DNA of 64,000 nucleotides from Clostridia bacterium (GTDB lineage: Bacteria; Bacillota; Clostridia; Christensenellales; CAG-917): positions 64,301-128,300 of the forward strand of contig JAFTSA010000001.1 of the NCBI GenBank assembly GCA_017461985.1. Direction: 5' to 3'. This document shows, in pieces, positions 39,829-48,398 of this stretch (positions are counted from its first letter, which is position 1; every line of letters begins with the position of its first letter). The notes under the pieces are model-generated. The model was not told where the DNA came from. It did no database searches and worked only from the letters and a program-made list of their open reading frames with translations. The position numbers and the translations under genes are program-made.

Positions 39829-40198
39829 CGTCCTCAAAGTTGAAGTCCAAGATTTGGTGCAGGTTTTTTGACATGGCAATGAGGGACTGACATTTGCTCA
39901 TTGCATTTTTAAAGTCACCGCATTCAAGGGAGCCTTCTTGCTCGGCAAGAGCCACTGAAAATGCACGTATGTCGGGGGAGAAAGTGAAAAGTTCCATACA
40001 CTTTCTTTTCTCGTTCCACCACTTTGTCAAATCCTGTGTCAAGGGGAGAGCGTTGTCATCTCCTCGGTGCAAGGCGTCTTCAATTTCATACAATTTTTGG
40101 TCTAGGGTGTCAAAGGTCTTTTCAATGTAGAAATGCTCCACAACCCCTGTGGACACAATAATCCCCAATATCAAAAGTGCAATGACCACTTTCTTCAT
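39821..40198 (-). CDS. DUF4363 family protein
   Basis: A protein of 125 residues with an N-terminal membrane helix (about 3-23) and a helical extracytoplasmic part containing LTKWWNEKRKCMELF, typical of DUF4363. This family regularly follows DUF421 genes in Clostridia, as here, where the start overlaps the end of the DUF421 gene. Function unknown; the pair may form a membrane complex. Its 3' end overlaps the convergent murC by eight bases. Confidence 0.85.
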   Translation of the reverse strand: MKKVVIALLILGIIVSTGVVEHFYIEKTFDTLDQKLYEIEDALHRGDDNALPLTQDLTKWWNEKRKCMELFTFSPDIRAFSVALAEQEGSLECGDFKNAMSKCQSLIAMSKNLHQILDFNFEDVI

Positions 40199-40905
40199 AG
40201 GCTTTCCTCACTATCCAAAGTGACGGTGAGGCTGTCACCTTTGTAGGGTTGCACAAACACTTCACTGCCTTGCAATAGGAGCAGCAGCACGTCCTTGCTG
40301 TCCATATTGATTTTGTCAAGGAGGCGCATGATTCCTTGCTTTGTGACCCCGTCTGTCACTGCCAAATTGTTGCCAAGAAAGTTGCCTTCAAGGATAAGGG
40401 TGACTGGCATATACGCCCTTTCAACGGTGAGGTCAACATCATCGGGGCATAAAGGTCTAGTGCTTGATTTTGGCAGGACTGTCATTGAACCGTTGGTTTC
40501 AATTATGGCGTATTCAACGTCGGCGGGGTTGAATATATCCTTGCCTCGCAGTGCTTCCATAAGGTCGTCTGTGTCCATATTCAGTTCTTTCATCACTTCG
40601 GGGAGAATGTTGCCTTTTTCTATGATGACAACGGGCTTGCCGTTGAGCACCTTGCGGAAACGCACGCTTTTTGAAGCCAGTTTTGTTATGATGATATGCA
40701 CTATGAAAAGGGTGAAGACAGGGATTATCCCATAGATTATGGGGATTGTGGGGTCGCTCATAGGTATGCAAGCCAGCTCGCTTGCCACAAGAGTTATGGC
40801 AAACTCAAAGGGTTGCAATTCACCTAGTTGCCGTTTTCCCATAAGGCGCATTGCCACCAGCAGGAAAAAATATATGATTATACTGCGTACAAAAATATTA
40901 AGCAT
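40195..40905 (-). CDS. DUF421 (YetF-like) membrane protein
   Basis: A protein of 236 residues with three N-terminal membrane helices (about 5-80), containing AMRLMGKRQLGELQPFEFAI and SDPTIPIIYG. A soluble domain follows with LNGKPVVIIEKG and the conserved E-L-N-M-D-T-D-D-L-M-E-A-L-R. This is the standard DUF421/YetF layout, linked in spore formers to the SpoVA-associated YetF proteins of the germination machinery. Coupled to the DUF4363 gene by a 4-base overlap. A C-terminal extension of ~60 residues follows the usual domain. Confidence 0.9.
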   Translation of the reverse strand: MLNIFVRSIIIYFFLLVAMRLMGKRQLGELQPFEFAITLVASELACIPMSDPTIPIIYGIIPVFTLFIVHIIITKLASKSVRFRKVLNGKPVVIIEKGNILPEVMKELNMDTDDLMEALRGKDIFNPADVEYAIIETNGSMTVLPKSSTRPLCPDDVDLTVERAYMPVTLILEGNFLGNNLAVTDGVTKQGIMRLLDKINMDSKDVLLLLLQGSEVFVQPYKGDSLTVTLDSEESL

Positions 40906-40986
40906 AGACCTATTTTGTGCCTATGCTTATTTTTTATGAGTTTTGATTCGGTATAGATTGATTGGTTTTGGGTTGTCTTATTTATT

Positions 40987-42594
40987 TTAAGAGGGATTAT
41001 TTCTGAGTTGCGGACGGAATTTTGGTTTTTGAGGGCTTGAAAGGTTTTTTGAGCGACGCTTGAAAGGAAGACGACAAAGTCTTTGCCCGTCGCCTTTCCC
41101 TTTCGTAGAAAGGGACACGGCAGGCGTGAATAGACGGAGATAGCCTTTGACGTCAACAATGTTGAATGCAGACACCCCGATCACGAAGAAGAATATGACG
41201 TAGAAGGCGGTGACCACCATTGAAAACCAGTATCCCAAAAAGTTGACAAGTATTCCGTTGAGGAAATATGCAGTGACGCCTAGGGGCAGACTTATGCCGA
41301 CAGCGGTCAATCCTTTGCCAACACCGCTTAAATCCCCCAGTTTCTTTTTGAGGGAAACAAGGCTTAAGACTGCGGACACGGTGAAGGCAACACCCATGCC
41401 CACCGCCACAGAATACACCCCTATGAATTTTGGCAAAACAAGTATGCAAGGGAGCATAAGCACCGCCCCAACGATATAGTTGATGAAGGTGCGTTTTTCA
41501 AGACCTAGTGAGTTGAGGATAGGGGTTGTGGCGTGATTTAGTGCAAGTGGAAACACCATAGGAGCGCAGTAAGATATAAACTCGCCGGCGTGCTCGTCGC
41601 CAAAGAATAGTTTGCCAAGGTGCTTGCCAAAAGGCAGATACAACATAAAGAAAAATCCCGAAACCAAGGCGGAGAAAACAAGCAGGGCTTTCAGTTTGGT
41701 TTTGACACTTTCGTAGTCCTTCTTCTCTGCAAGAGAAGCCACGTCTGGGATAAGCACCACTGCAAGGGCAGAAATCACCGTTGCAGGTGCCATAATGAGA
41801 GGGAAAGCCATGCCTGCAATACGGCCGTATTCCGCTGTGGCAAAGGACAAACTCATTCCACTTGCAACAAGCCTTTCGGGGATTATGAGTGCGGTTGCTG
41901 TGGCGGATAATGAGGTCAAAATCCGCATTGTGGAAAGGGGCAGAGTTGAGCGGATAATCTCTTTTGTGCCTGCGGGACGACAAATCCGTCCACCCTTGAC
42001 AAAAAACATAACCCCTAAAACAAGGACACAAACAAGGTCGCTGACCGTAAAGGCTATGGCAACTGCCACACCACCGTCTAGGGCAACCACACCCCCTGCA
42101 AGGCATGTGGCAAGGACAATCTTCACCACCTCTTCAAGAAACTCTGTTGATGAAAATGCAAGGAATTTCTTCCTCCCCCAAAACCAACTGCGCAAGGATT
42201 GATACAAGGTTGAAGTGAGAAGGGTGGGGAGCATGATAAGAAACAACTTCACGCACCTGTCGTCAGCAAAAAGTCTGTCAAGATGGCTGTGACAAGAGTA
42301 TAGCACGACAAGCAACACGACTCCCACCACAAGGCCGATGATTAGGGTTGCACTGACAAAGGCGTTTTGTTTGTGTTTGTCTCCCTCCGCTCCTGCCACC
42401 TTCCTTGACAGCACCGTAGGTGCTCCTGCAGTCAAGGAGAAGAGAAGAAGTATTATGCTGAGGGCGATTTGATATAGTCCAACGGTTTCTGCACCAAGGC
42501 TTCTTGACATCCACATTTTGAAGAAAAATGACGTGAGCCTTGTTGCCACCGAAAACCCAGTGACGGTCATAAAAGATTTGATAGTCTTGTTCAT
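40987..42594 (-). CDS. Polysaccharide/lipid flippase of the MOP superfamily (SpoVB-like)
   Basis: A protein of 535 residues with about 14 membrane helices. The sequence near the N-terminus (TVTGFSVATRLTSFFFKMW, then L-G-A-E-T-V-G-L-Y-Q) and APATVISALAVVLIPDVA in the middle match the SpoVB/YtgP group of polysaccharide exporters. These include lipid II flippase-like proteins and SpoVB, needed for spore cortex synthesis. The C-terminal ~40 residues are basic and Pro-rich (K-P-K-F-R-P-Q-L-R) and extend beyond the family. The start is uncertain: ATG at 42594 fits the family, while 42630 lies in the preceding terminator. No ribosome site is visible. Confidence 0.88.
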   Translation of the reverse strand: MNKTIKSFMTVTGFSVATRLTSFFFKMWMSRSLGAETVGLYQIALSIILLLFSLTAGAPTVLSRKVAGAEGDKHKQNAFVSATLIIGLVVGVVLLVVLYSCHSHLDRLFADDRCVKLFLIMLPTLLTSTLYQSLRSWFWGRKKFLAFSSTEFLEEVVKIVLATCLAGGVVALDGGVAVAIAFTVSDLVCVLVLGVMFFVKGGRICRPAGTKEIIRSTLPLSTMRILTSLSATATALIIPERLVASGMSLSFATAEYGRIAGMAFPLIMAPATVISALAVVLIPDVASLAEKKDYESVKTKLKALLVFSALVSGFFFMLYLPFGKHLGKLFFGDEHAGEFISYCAPMVFPLALNHATTPILNSLGLEKRTFINYIVGAVLMLPCILVLPKFIGVYSVAVGMGVAFTVSAVLSLVSLKKKLGDLSGVGKGLTAVGISLPLGVTAYFLNGILVNFLGYWFSMVVTAFYVIFFFVIGVSAFNIVDVKGYLRLFTPAVSLSTKGKGDGQRLCRLPFKRRSKNLSSPQKPKFRPQLRNNPS

Positions 42595-42630
42595 ACAATA
42601 AAGTATGAAAGGCAAAACCCATAAATACAT

Positions 42631-42663
42631 AAAAAAAAGACAGGCGGTCTGCCTGTCTTTTTA
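42631..42663 (-). terminator. Terminator of the giant repeat lipoprotein
   Basis: AAAGACAGGC with GCCTGTCTTT around a five-base loop, followed on the minus strand by eight T residues. Confidence 0.8.
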
Positions 42664-42679
42664 ATTTTATAATTTTTGC

Positions 42680-45600
42680 TTATTCGTTGAAGTCTTCGTA
42701 CTTATTACGTTTTTCAACCATTGCTTCAGTGGTTGTTGTGGCTGCCTTTGCCTTTGCGGGCTTCTTCAACTTCTTGTAGATGAGGACAACAACAACGATG
42801 ACGATGATCACTGCGATGATGATTGTGGGGATCATCCATGAAAGTTGTTCAAGGTTGAAGTTGTTTTCGGGCTCGGTTGTTTCATCTCCGCCGTCAACTG
42901 CACCTTGTTGTGCATCCTTTGCCACTGTGCGGACTGCCACAAAGTCGCCTGCCACTGCGCTGTCAAATTCTGCTTCGTCGACGATTTCAAATTCAATTGC
43001 GTCGAACATTGCATAACCTGTTGCAAGGGTTGACTTGTCGTCTGCATCATATTCACCAAGTGAGAGTTTGATGTTGGCTGCGGTCACGTTTTCGTCGAGG
43101 GTCTTGACGTAGAAGACATACTTGGTCCATGCGGTTGTGCCGTTTTGACCTTCTGCTGTGCCGATACCGCTGAAGATAAGGGGATTTTCCTTTTCGTTTG
43201 CACTGCCGAGATAGAACTCAATGCTTGCGCCCTTGCCAGTGACGTTGTAGGTGCGTGCCCAGACGCTGATACGGTAGCAGGTTTCTGCATTGAGGCCGTA
43301 GTTGCTGCTGGTGTAGGTGTATGCGCTTGCTGCGGTGTTGTTGATGACGAGGAAGTTGTTGCCGAGGATTGAAGAGATGTTGTTGCCGTCCTTGTCAAGA
43401 GAAGAGAGCAGTTCATATGAAGAGATATAGTTTGCCTTCATATCATTGTACATCTTTGTCTTTTGGAGGATGACCTTGATTTCTTCATCGGTCTTGCCTG
43501 CATATTGTGAGCGGACTTCGTCGATTTCTGTTTGGAGAATTTCGTAGTCTGCTGCTTTGTAGGTCTTGCCAAACAGTGAAACTGTTTGTCCCATTTCTGC
43601 GATTATTGCTGAGAAGTTGGGATCGGCTGCGTCTGCTGAATCGATTTCGTGGAATGGAAGCACTGTTGCGTCTGCATAGACAACACCGCCCTTGGTGTTT
43701 TCTGCCGTTTGGTCAGTGCCAACTGCGCCTTTCCAGCCAGAGGGTGAGGTGAGTTGGGTGTGTGCATCGATTGATTCAGAGGGGATATCAAAGCCGTCTT
43801 GGAGATAGCTGAGTTTTCTTTCTGTTTCAAGGATTGTATCTTTGGTGATTGCGTCGAATTCTTCGGTGGTTGTTGTGCTTGTGAGGGTCACGTTGTCGAA
43901 GAGAACAATGCCTGATGAGAATTCGTTGTGATCTGCAAGGTCACCTGAGATGCTCTTGTCATAGCCGAGGCCGAGGCTGAGGCGGAGTGATGAGATGCTG
44001 GTGAGACCAACTTCAACGTAGAAGGTGTAGCAGGTCCAATCTGTTGTGCCATCTGTTGTGACAACAAAGTTTGCATCTTGACCGAAGTAGGTGTTTGCAC
44101 TTGAGCCACCGGTGAGGTAGATGCTGAATGTTGTTTCACCGGTTGCTACACCAATGGTCTTCACCCAAACCTTCAATTCATAGTTGTTGCCTGATGAGAG
44201 TGAGAAGGTGTCGCTGGTGAATCTACGGCTGTACTTGTGTTCGTCGTCAAGACCTGCAAGAGCAAGGACGTAAGGTGCGCCAAGTCTGCCTTCGTTGTTG
44301 AAGTATGTGTCGTAGTTTTCTTCACCATAGAGGGTGTCGAATTCGGTTGCGATGGTTGAGCCGAAGATGTTTTCGATTTGTTTTGAGTGGTTGTAGAAGT
44401 TGCTGTTGTCTGCTTCTTGTGCCAGCTTCAAGATGCCTGCCACGAAATTGTTGTCGTCGTTGTATGTCTTCTTGGTGTCAACTGTGTTGTCATTGTTGTC
44501 ACCGTTGGGCTTGTAGGTCTTGTCAGAGAGTGTCCAGTCTGTGGGGAGACCTGCCTTGGTGTTGTTTTCAAGGATGCCGTCTGCATCTTCAAGACCTTCT
44601 GTTTCTGCCACGTCGTATGAGTTGAATCCGCCGTTGTCAAATGAGAAGCTGGGAGTCTTTGTTTCAACAAGTGACACTGACTTTACGGTGTTGCCAGTCT
44701 TTGCGCTGGTGTAGTCGCTGTAGTCGATTGCGGTCATGCTCATATTTGCGATGAATGCTGCACCGTCTGCAAGGGTTGATGAAGTCCACTTGTCGCCTGA
44801 GCCGAAAGCGAAGCGGAGGCTGAGAGCCTTGTCTTCAGTTTCGTGTCCAAGAATGTAGAAGGTGTATTCTGTCCAAGTGCTGGTGGTTTCATCATCTTCC
44901 TTGACGGTTGTGTTGATCTTTGCAAATGATGAGAGAGTTTCGTCTTCGCTGTCAAGGAGATAGACGTGGAGACCAGCGGTTTCTTTGACGTCGACTGTCT
45001 TGACCCACACTGAAACACGGTAGGCTGCGTTCTTTGCCACTGCAAAGCTGTCGGTGTCATAGTAGAAATAGGTGTCTGAGTTTGCCTTGATCATGAGGGC
45101 ATAGTCAGAGTTGATGTTGTAGGGTTTGCCGGGGTTTTCAATGCCAAGTGCAGTGAAGTATTCATCGTCTGCGAGTGAAACACCACCAGAGGTCACGTCG
45201 ATGACGGGGAGGGTGTTGTCATCTGCAACCTTGTCAAGAAGGCCTTGTGCTGAGAAACCTGCGGGAGTGCCGAGGGTTGCGTCATCATAGGTGTTGCCGT
45301 CTTGAGCAAATGAAGTGTGGTCCTCGAAAGCGAAAGCAAAGAGGTTTTCGGTGTGGAGAGAAACCTTTGCGTAGTTGTTGAAGTTGACGTCTGCTGCATC
45401 CACTTCATAGTCGGTTTCGGTACCTGCATCAACATAATCTGCGTGGCTGATTTCTTCAAGGTTGACTTCGTCAAAGAATGCCCAACCGGTTGAGAAAGTG
45501 CCGTTGCCGAGATAGGTTGTGTATTCCTTGTTGCTCTTCTTTGAACTGCTTTCCCAGTTTTCGTAGGTGTATGCGTTGTTGTCATACTTTCCACCAGTGC

Positions 45601-47122
45601 CAAGCCACAAGGTCATTGTGTAGGAGTAGTCCTTGTAGTCGTTGCCTTCAATGTAGAAGGTGTAGGTGGTCCAACCGCCGTTTGTGCCGTTGTTGAGGTC
45701 AAAGTCGGGGAGACCTGCGTTGTATTCTGTTGAGGTGGGGTTTGAGCTGATGCCCTTGATTGAGATGTCTTTGCCTTCACCTGAAAGGGTGAGGGTGACG
45801 CCTGCGCCGTGGACGTCATAGGTGTACACTGACACTGAGATTGCGTAGTGCTTGCCCTTTTCAATGACGATGGGTTTTGATGCTTGGAGGCCTTGTGCGG
45901 TCATTCTTTGTTGTGACAGCATAAAGACGTTTGTTCCAAGACGGTTGTCGCCGAAGTTGCCGATGACGCTTGCTGCACCACCTTCAACGGTGAGGCGGGT
46001 TGCAGGGTAGGTCAGTTCTGCACTGACGCCGTCTGCTGACACGTAGTAGGTTGAAGCATAGCTTGAAGCGTTCTTTGCAAAGTTTGCGACGTCGATGACA
46101 CCATTTTTGCCAAGACCTGTGGGTGCATCTGTGCCGGTGACAACTTTCCAGTTGCTTGCTGCTGCAGATGTGCCAACCTTTGTTGTGCCAAAGTCAAAAC
46201 GACCATTGTTGACCTTGAGGGTGTGGGTTTGGTTGTTCTTGCGATATTCTTCTGCGGTGATTTCGCCTTTGCCGTTTTCGCAAGCGTCTTTTTCTGCTGC
46301 GTAAACTTCGCCGTCGATTTCTTCAAGGAGAAGGTTGTCGAAGAATGCGTAACCTGATGTCAAACCGACAGTGTATTCAGAGTTGTACTTGCCAAGACCA
46401 AGTTGGACGGTGAGGGCGGTGTTTGCTGCCACTGCACTTTCAAAATAGAAAGTGTAGGTTGCCCATTCGCCGTTGGTGTTGATGGTTGCGTACTCTGCAT
46501 ATGCTGCTGATGAAACGTAAATTCTTGCACCGGGTTCTGATGTTTCCTTTTGGTTGCCTTCTTCGTCAAGAGTGCCCTTGATGTCATAGGTCAAAACGTC
46601 AACTGACAGTTTGTAATACTTGTTTGATTCAAGGTTGAAACTGGTTGAGGTATAGCCGTATGCGGTGGGGCCGTAGTCTTGTTTGTCAGCATCTTCGATT
46701 TCTGCTTCAGTAGGCATATAGATCATAAGGGCATTGTTGACTGCATCTTCGTCTTCTGAATAGTGTGACTTCAATGCATTGTAAATTGTGCCGTTATCTT
46801 TCCAAGTGCTCATATTGGCAGTGTAGAGTGCTTCTTCAAGGCTGATGACGCCTGCGATGACTCCCTTGGGGTAAGATCCGCTTGAATACATGGCTGCTCC
46901 AGTCCAACCGTCTGCGGTCAAGGGATAGGTTGTATCGCTTGACTTTGTGACCTTGAAGTCGCCGTTGGAAATGAGGAGGCCTTCAGTGGGATCGATCTTG
47001 ACGTCTGTGCTATCGCTGATGTTGTCTGTGACTTCTTTGTCACAAGCGACCAGCATGACGATTGAAAGCACCATCATAAGTGCCATCATAAGTGCTAATA
47101 CTGTAAGTCTTTTCTTATTCAT
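42680..47122 (-). CDS. Giant repeat lipoprotein with a C-terminal membrane anchor
   Basis: A protein of 1480 residues. Signal peptide with lipobox MLVAC (Cys27). About five repeats of ~200-280 residues follow, each with a carbohydrate-binding-like beta-sandwich pattern: a start like F-D-N-G-G-F, then Y-R-V-S-V-W-V-K-T, then T-W-T-E-Y-T-F-Y-I, then L-R-L-S-L-G-L-G and a closing G-x-A-F-F-D-N-V/E-L-E-E-I. The chain ends in one membrane helix (SWMIPTIIIAVIIVIVVVVLIY), a Lys-rich stop and a ~35-residue cytoplasmic tail. Both a lipid and a transmembrane anchor are thus predicted, an unusual combination. Probably a glycan-binding surface protein. ATG 47122 follows AAGGTGAG. The gene uses a narrow, repetitive codon set. 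Confidence 0.8.
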   Translation of the reverse strand: MNKKRLTVLALMMALMMVLSIVMLVACDKEVTDNISDSTDVKIDPTEGLLISNGDFKVTKSSDTTYPLTADGWTGAAMYSSGSYPKGVIAGVISLEEALYTANMSTWKDNGTIYNALKSHYSEDEDAVNNALMIYMPTEAEIEDADKQDYGPTAYGYTSTSFNLESNKYYKLSVDVLTYDIKGTLDEEGNQKETSEPGARIYVSSAAYAEYATINTNGEWATYTFYFESAVAANTALTVQLGLGKYNSEYTVGLTSGYAFFDNLLLEEIDGEVYAAEKDACENGKGEITAEEYRKNNQTHTLKVNNGRFDFGTTKVGTSAAASNWKVVTGTDAPTGLGKNGVIDVANFAKNASSYASTYYVSADGVSAELTYPATRLTVEGGAASVIGNFGDNRLGTNVFMLSQQRMTAQGLQASKPIVIEKGKHYAISVSVYTYDVHGAGVTLTLSGEGKDISIKGISSNPTSTEYNAGLPDFDLNNGTNGGWTTYTFYIEGNDYKDYSYTMTLWLGTGGKYDNNAYTYENWESSSKKSNKEYTTYLGNGTFSTGWAFFDEVNLEEISHADYVDAGTETDYEVDAADVNFNNYAKVSLHTENLFAFAFEDHTSFAQDGNTYDDATLGTPAGFSAQGLLDKVADDNTLPVIDVTSGGVSLADDEYFTALGIENPGKPYNINSDYALMIKANSDTYFYYDTDSFAVAKNAAYRVSVWVKTVDVKETAGLHVYLLDSEDETLSSFAKINTTVKEDDETTSTWTEYTFYILGHETEDKALSLRFAFGSGDKWTSSTLADGAAFIANMSMTAIDYSDYTSAKTGNTVKSVSLVETKTPSFSFDNGGFNSYDVAETEGLEDADGILENNTKAGLPTDWTLSDKTYKPNGDNNDNTVDTKKTYNDDNNFVAGILKLAQEADNSNFYNHSKQIENIFGSTIATEFDTLYGEENYDTYFNNEGRLGAPYVLALAGLDDEHKYSRRFTSDTFSLSSGNNYELKVWVKTIGVATGETTFSIYLTGGSSANTYFGQDANFVVTTDGTTDWTCYTFYVEVGLTSISSLRLSLGLGYDKSISGDLADHNEFSSGIVLFDNVTLTSTTTTEEFDAITKDTILETERKLSYLQDGFDIPSESIDAHTQLTSPSGWKGAVGTDQTAENTKGGVVYADATVLPFHEIDSADAADPNFSAIIAEMGQTVSLFGKTYKAADYEILQTEIDEVRSQYAGKTDEEIKVILQKTKMYNDMKANYISSYELLSSLDKDGNNISSILGNNFLVINNTAASAYTYTSSNYGLNAETCYRISVWARTYNVTGKGASIEFYLGSANEKENPLIFSGIGTAEGQNGTTAWTKYVFYVKTLDENVTAANIKLSLGEYDADDKSTLATGYAMFDAIEFEIVDEAEFDSAVAGDFVAVRTVAKDAQQGAVDGGDETTEPENNFNLEQLSWMIPTIIIAVIIVIVVVVLIYKKLKKPAKAKAATTTTEAMVEKRNKYEDFNE

Positions 47123-47170
47123 ACTCACCTTTTTCGTCTAAACGAGTGTTATTTATGATGTTGATACTGT

Positions 47171-47200
47171 TGCGCGGGGTCATATATATGATGCCCGTGC
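47171..47200. promoter_or_regulatory. Long hairpin in the leader of the giant lipoprotein
   Basis: The palindrome TCATATATATGA (47180-47191) forms the core, extended by GCGCGGGG with TGCCCGTGC (one bulge and U-G pairs). It lies 50-80 bases before the start codon. An operator or an mRNA structure. Confidence 0.5.
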
Positions 47201-47299
47201 GTGCATTGTATTAAACAATATGCTTAAGTATCTTACACTAAAAACATTATTTTGGCAAACGCTTTTCATACTTTCTCACAAATTTATCAAAATAAAAAT

Positions 47300-47731
47300 A
47301 TGGATGCGGTTTTACATGAAAGAGTAAAGGGGCTTATCTCCCAAAAGAAATTTGAAAAGGAAACACCCAAAAAGAGCAAGGTGGTGAAGGGTGTGTCCGT
47401 GCTCCTAGGAGTGCTCATCGGCTTCGTCAACGGACTGTTTGGGGCAGGGGGAGGAATGCTTGTCGTGCCTGTGCTCACCTTTCTTTTGGGGCTAAATACA
47501 AAGCGCGCTCACGCCACCGCAATCCTTATTATTCTGCCTCTTTGTGCTGTCAGCGGTGTAGTTTATCTAACCCGTGGCATAGGAGGCGGAGGTATGTTTC
47601 TTCCCACGGTGGGAGGTGTCGTGCTGGGTGGAATCGTTGGGGCATTTGCCCTCAAAAAATGCAGTGGGGTGGCACTTCAATTTGTCTTTTACGGCATAAT
47701 GCTTCTTGCGGGGCTGAAAATGATATTTTGA
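47300..47731 (+). CDS. TauE/SafE family half-size transporter (N-type half)
   Basis: A protein of 143 residues. A short charged N-terminus is followed by four hydrophobic helices with the TauE/SafE motif GLFGAGGGMLVVPVLTFLLG and N-T-K-R-A-H-A-T. Full-length family members have about 250 residues and two such repeats. Here the second half is a separate gene at 47914, a split arrangement seen in Clostridia. Putative exporter of sulfonates, sulfite or other anions; the substrate is unknown. The start is uncertain: ATG at 47300 keeps the family core and an upstream frame reaches 47252; neither has a clear ribosome site. Confidence 0.82.
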   Translation: MDAVLHERVKGLISQKKFEKETPKKSKVVKGVSVLLGVLIGFVNGLFGAGGGMLVVPVLTFLLGLNTKRAHATAILIILPLCAVSGVVYLTRGIGGGGMFLPTVGGVVLGGIVGAFALKKCSGVALQFVFYGIMLLAGLKMIF

Positions 47732-47913
47732 CAAAATAAGCAGTTAAACACACAAAATATGACAATAAAACCTATTTTAGTGCAAAATATCAATCTATGC
47801 ACATATGTTCAAAGCGATCATATTAGAGCGGTTGGAAGGGAAACGATAGGACTTAAAGTCAAGTCAAAATCCCCTTGATTTTGTCCCAGTTTTAGAGGGG
47901 TGCGCCTACATAT

Positions 47914-48279
47914 ATGAAGTGGATTTTTTACGTTTTAGTTGGAATGGCAGGAGGAGTTTTGGCAGGTATGGGAATGGGCGGTGGCACGCTGACGATACCC
48001 CTTCTTGTGTTGCTTTTGGGGGTGGAACAGACGATGGCACAGACCGTGAATCTTGTGGCGTTTTTGCCTACAGGTGCAGTTGCCCTCGGGGTGCATATAA
48101 AGAACAAATTGGTGGTGCTTGACAAAGTGCTTTTTCTTCTTGTGCCCGCATTTTGCGCCTCGGTTTTGTCCTCAATTTTTGCTACGGATTTAGGGGGAGA
48201 AGTGCTTTCAAAACTCTTTGGAGGCTTTCTTATACTCACCTCAATCGTGTCCTTTTCACTCAGCACTTTCAAAAAATAG
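47914..48279 (+). CDS. TauE/SafE family half-size transporter (second half)
   Basis: A protein of 121 residues with four hydrophobic helices. The motif is GVLAGMGMGGGTLTIPLLVLLLG, followed by Q-T-M-A-Q-T-V-N-L-V and the family's PTGAVAL segment. It is homologous to the protein encoded just upstream and likely forms a heterodimer with it. The 183-base gap between the two holds small stem-loops (for example CAAAATC-CCCTT-GATTTTG near 47867) and no ORF. The ribosome site (GAGGGG) is distant from the ATG. It ends 120 bases before rnfC, but a promoter intervenes, so it is probably separate from the rnf operon. Confidence 0.82.
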   Translation: MKWIFYVLVGMAGGVLAGMGMGGGTLTIPLLVLLLGVEQTMAQTVNLVAFLPTGAVALGVHIKNKLVVLDKVLFLLVPAFCASVLSSIFATDLGGEVLSKLFGGFLILTSIVSFSLSTFKK

Positions 48280-48292
48280 AAAAAATAGGGTA

Positions 48293-48353
48293 TTTACAAA
48301 TACAATTTATTGTATTATAATAAGTTTGTTATCAAATATGAACATTGTTCATA
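48293..48353 (+). promoter_or_regulatory. rnf promoter with two dyad operators
   Basis: TTTACA (48293-48298), a 17-base spacer and perfect TATAAT (48316-48321). The spacer is filled by the dyad AATACAA-TTTA-TTGTATT (48299-48316). Downstream of the expected start site lies the perfect 17-base palindrome TATGAACATTGTTCATA (48337-48353), 14 bases of which recur upstream of pckA. Confidence 0.75.
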
Positions 48354-48398
48354 ACCTTCAAGCCGTTGAAAACGGCTAAATACAAAATCGAGGTATTT

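Noticed and set aside
47732-47913. Riboswitch between the two TauE/SafE genes
   Set aside because: Only short stems are visible and there is no conserved aptamer core that I recognise.
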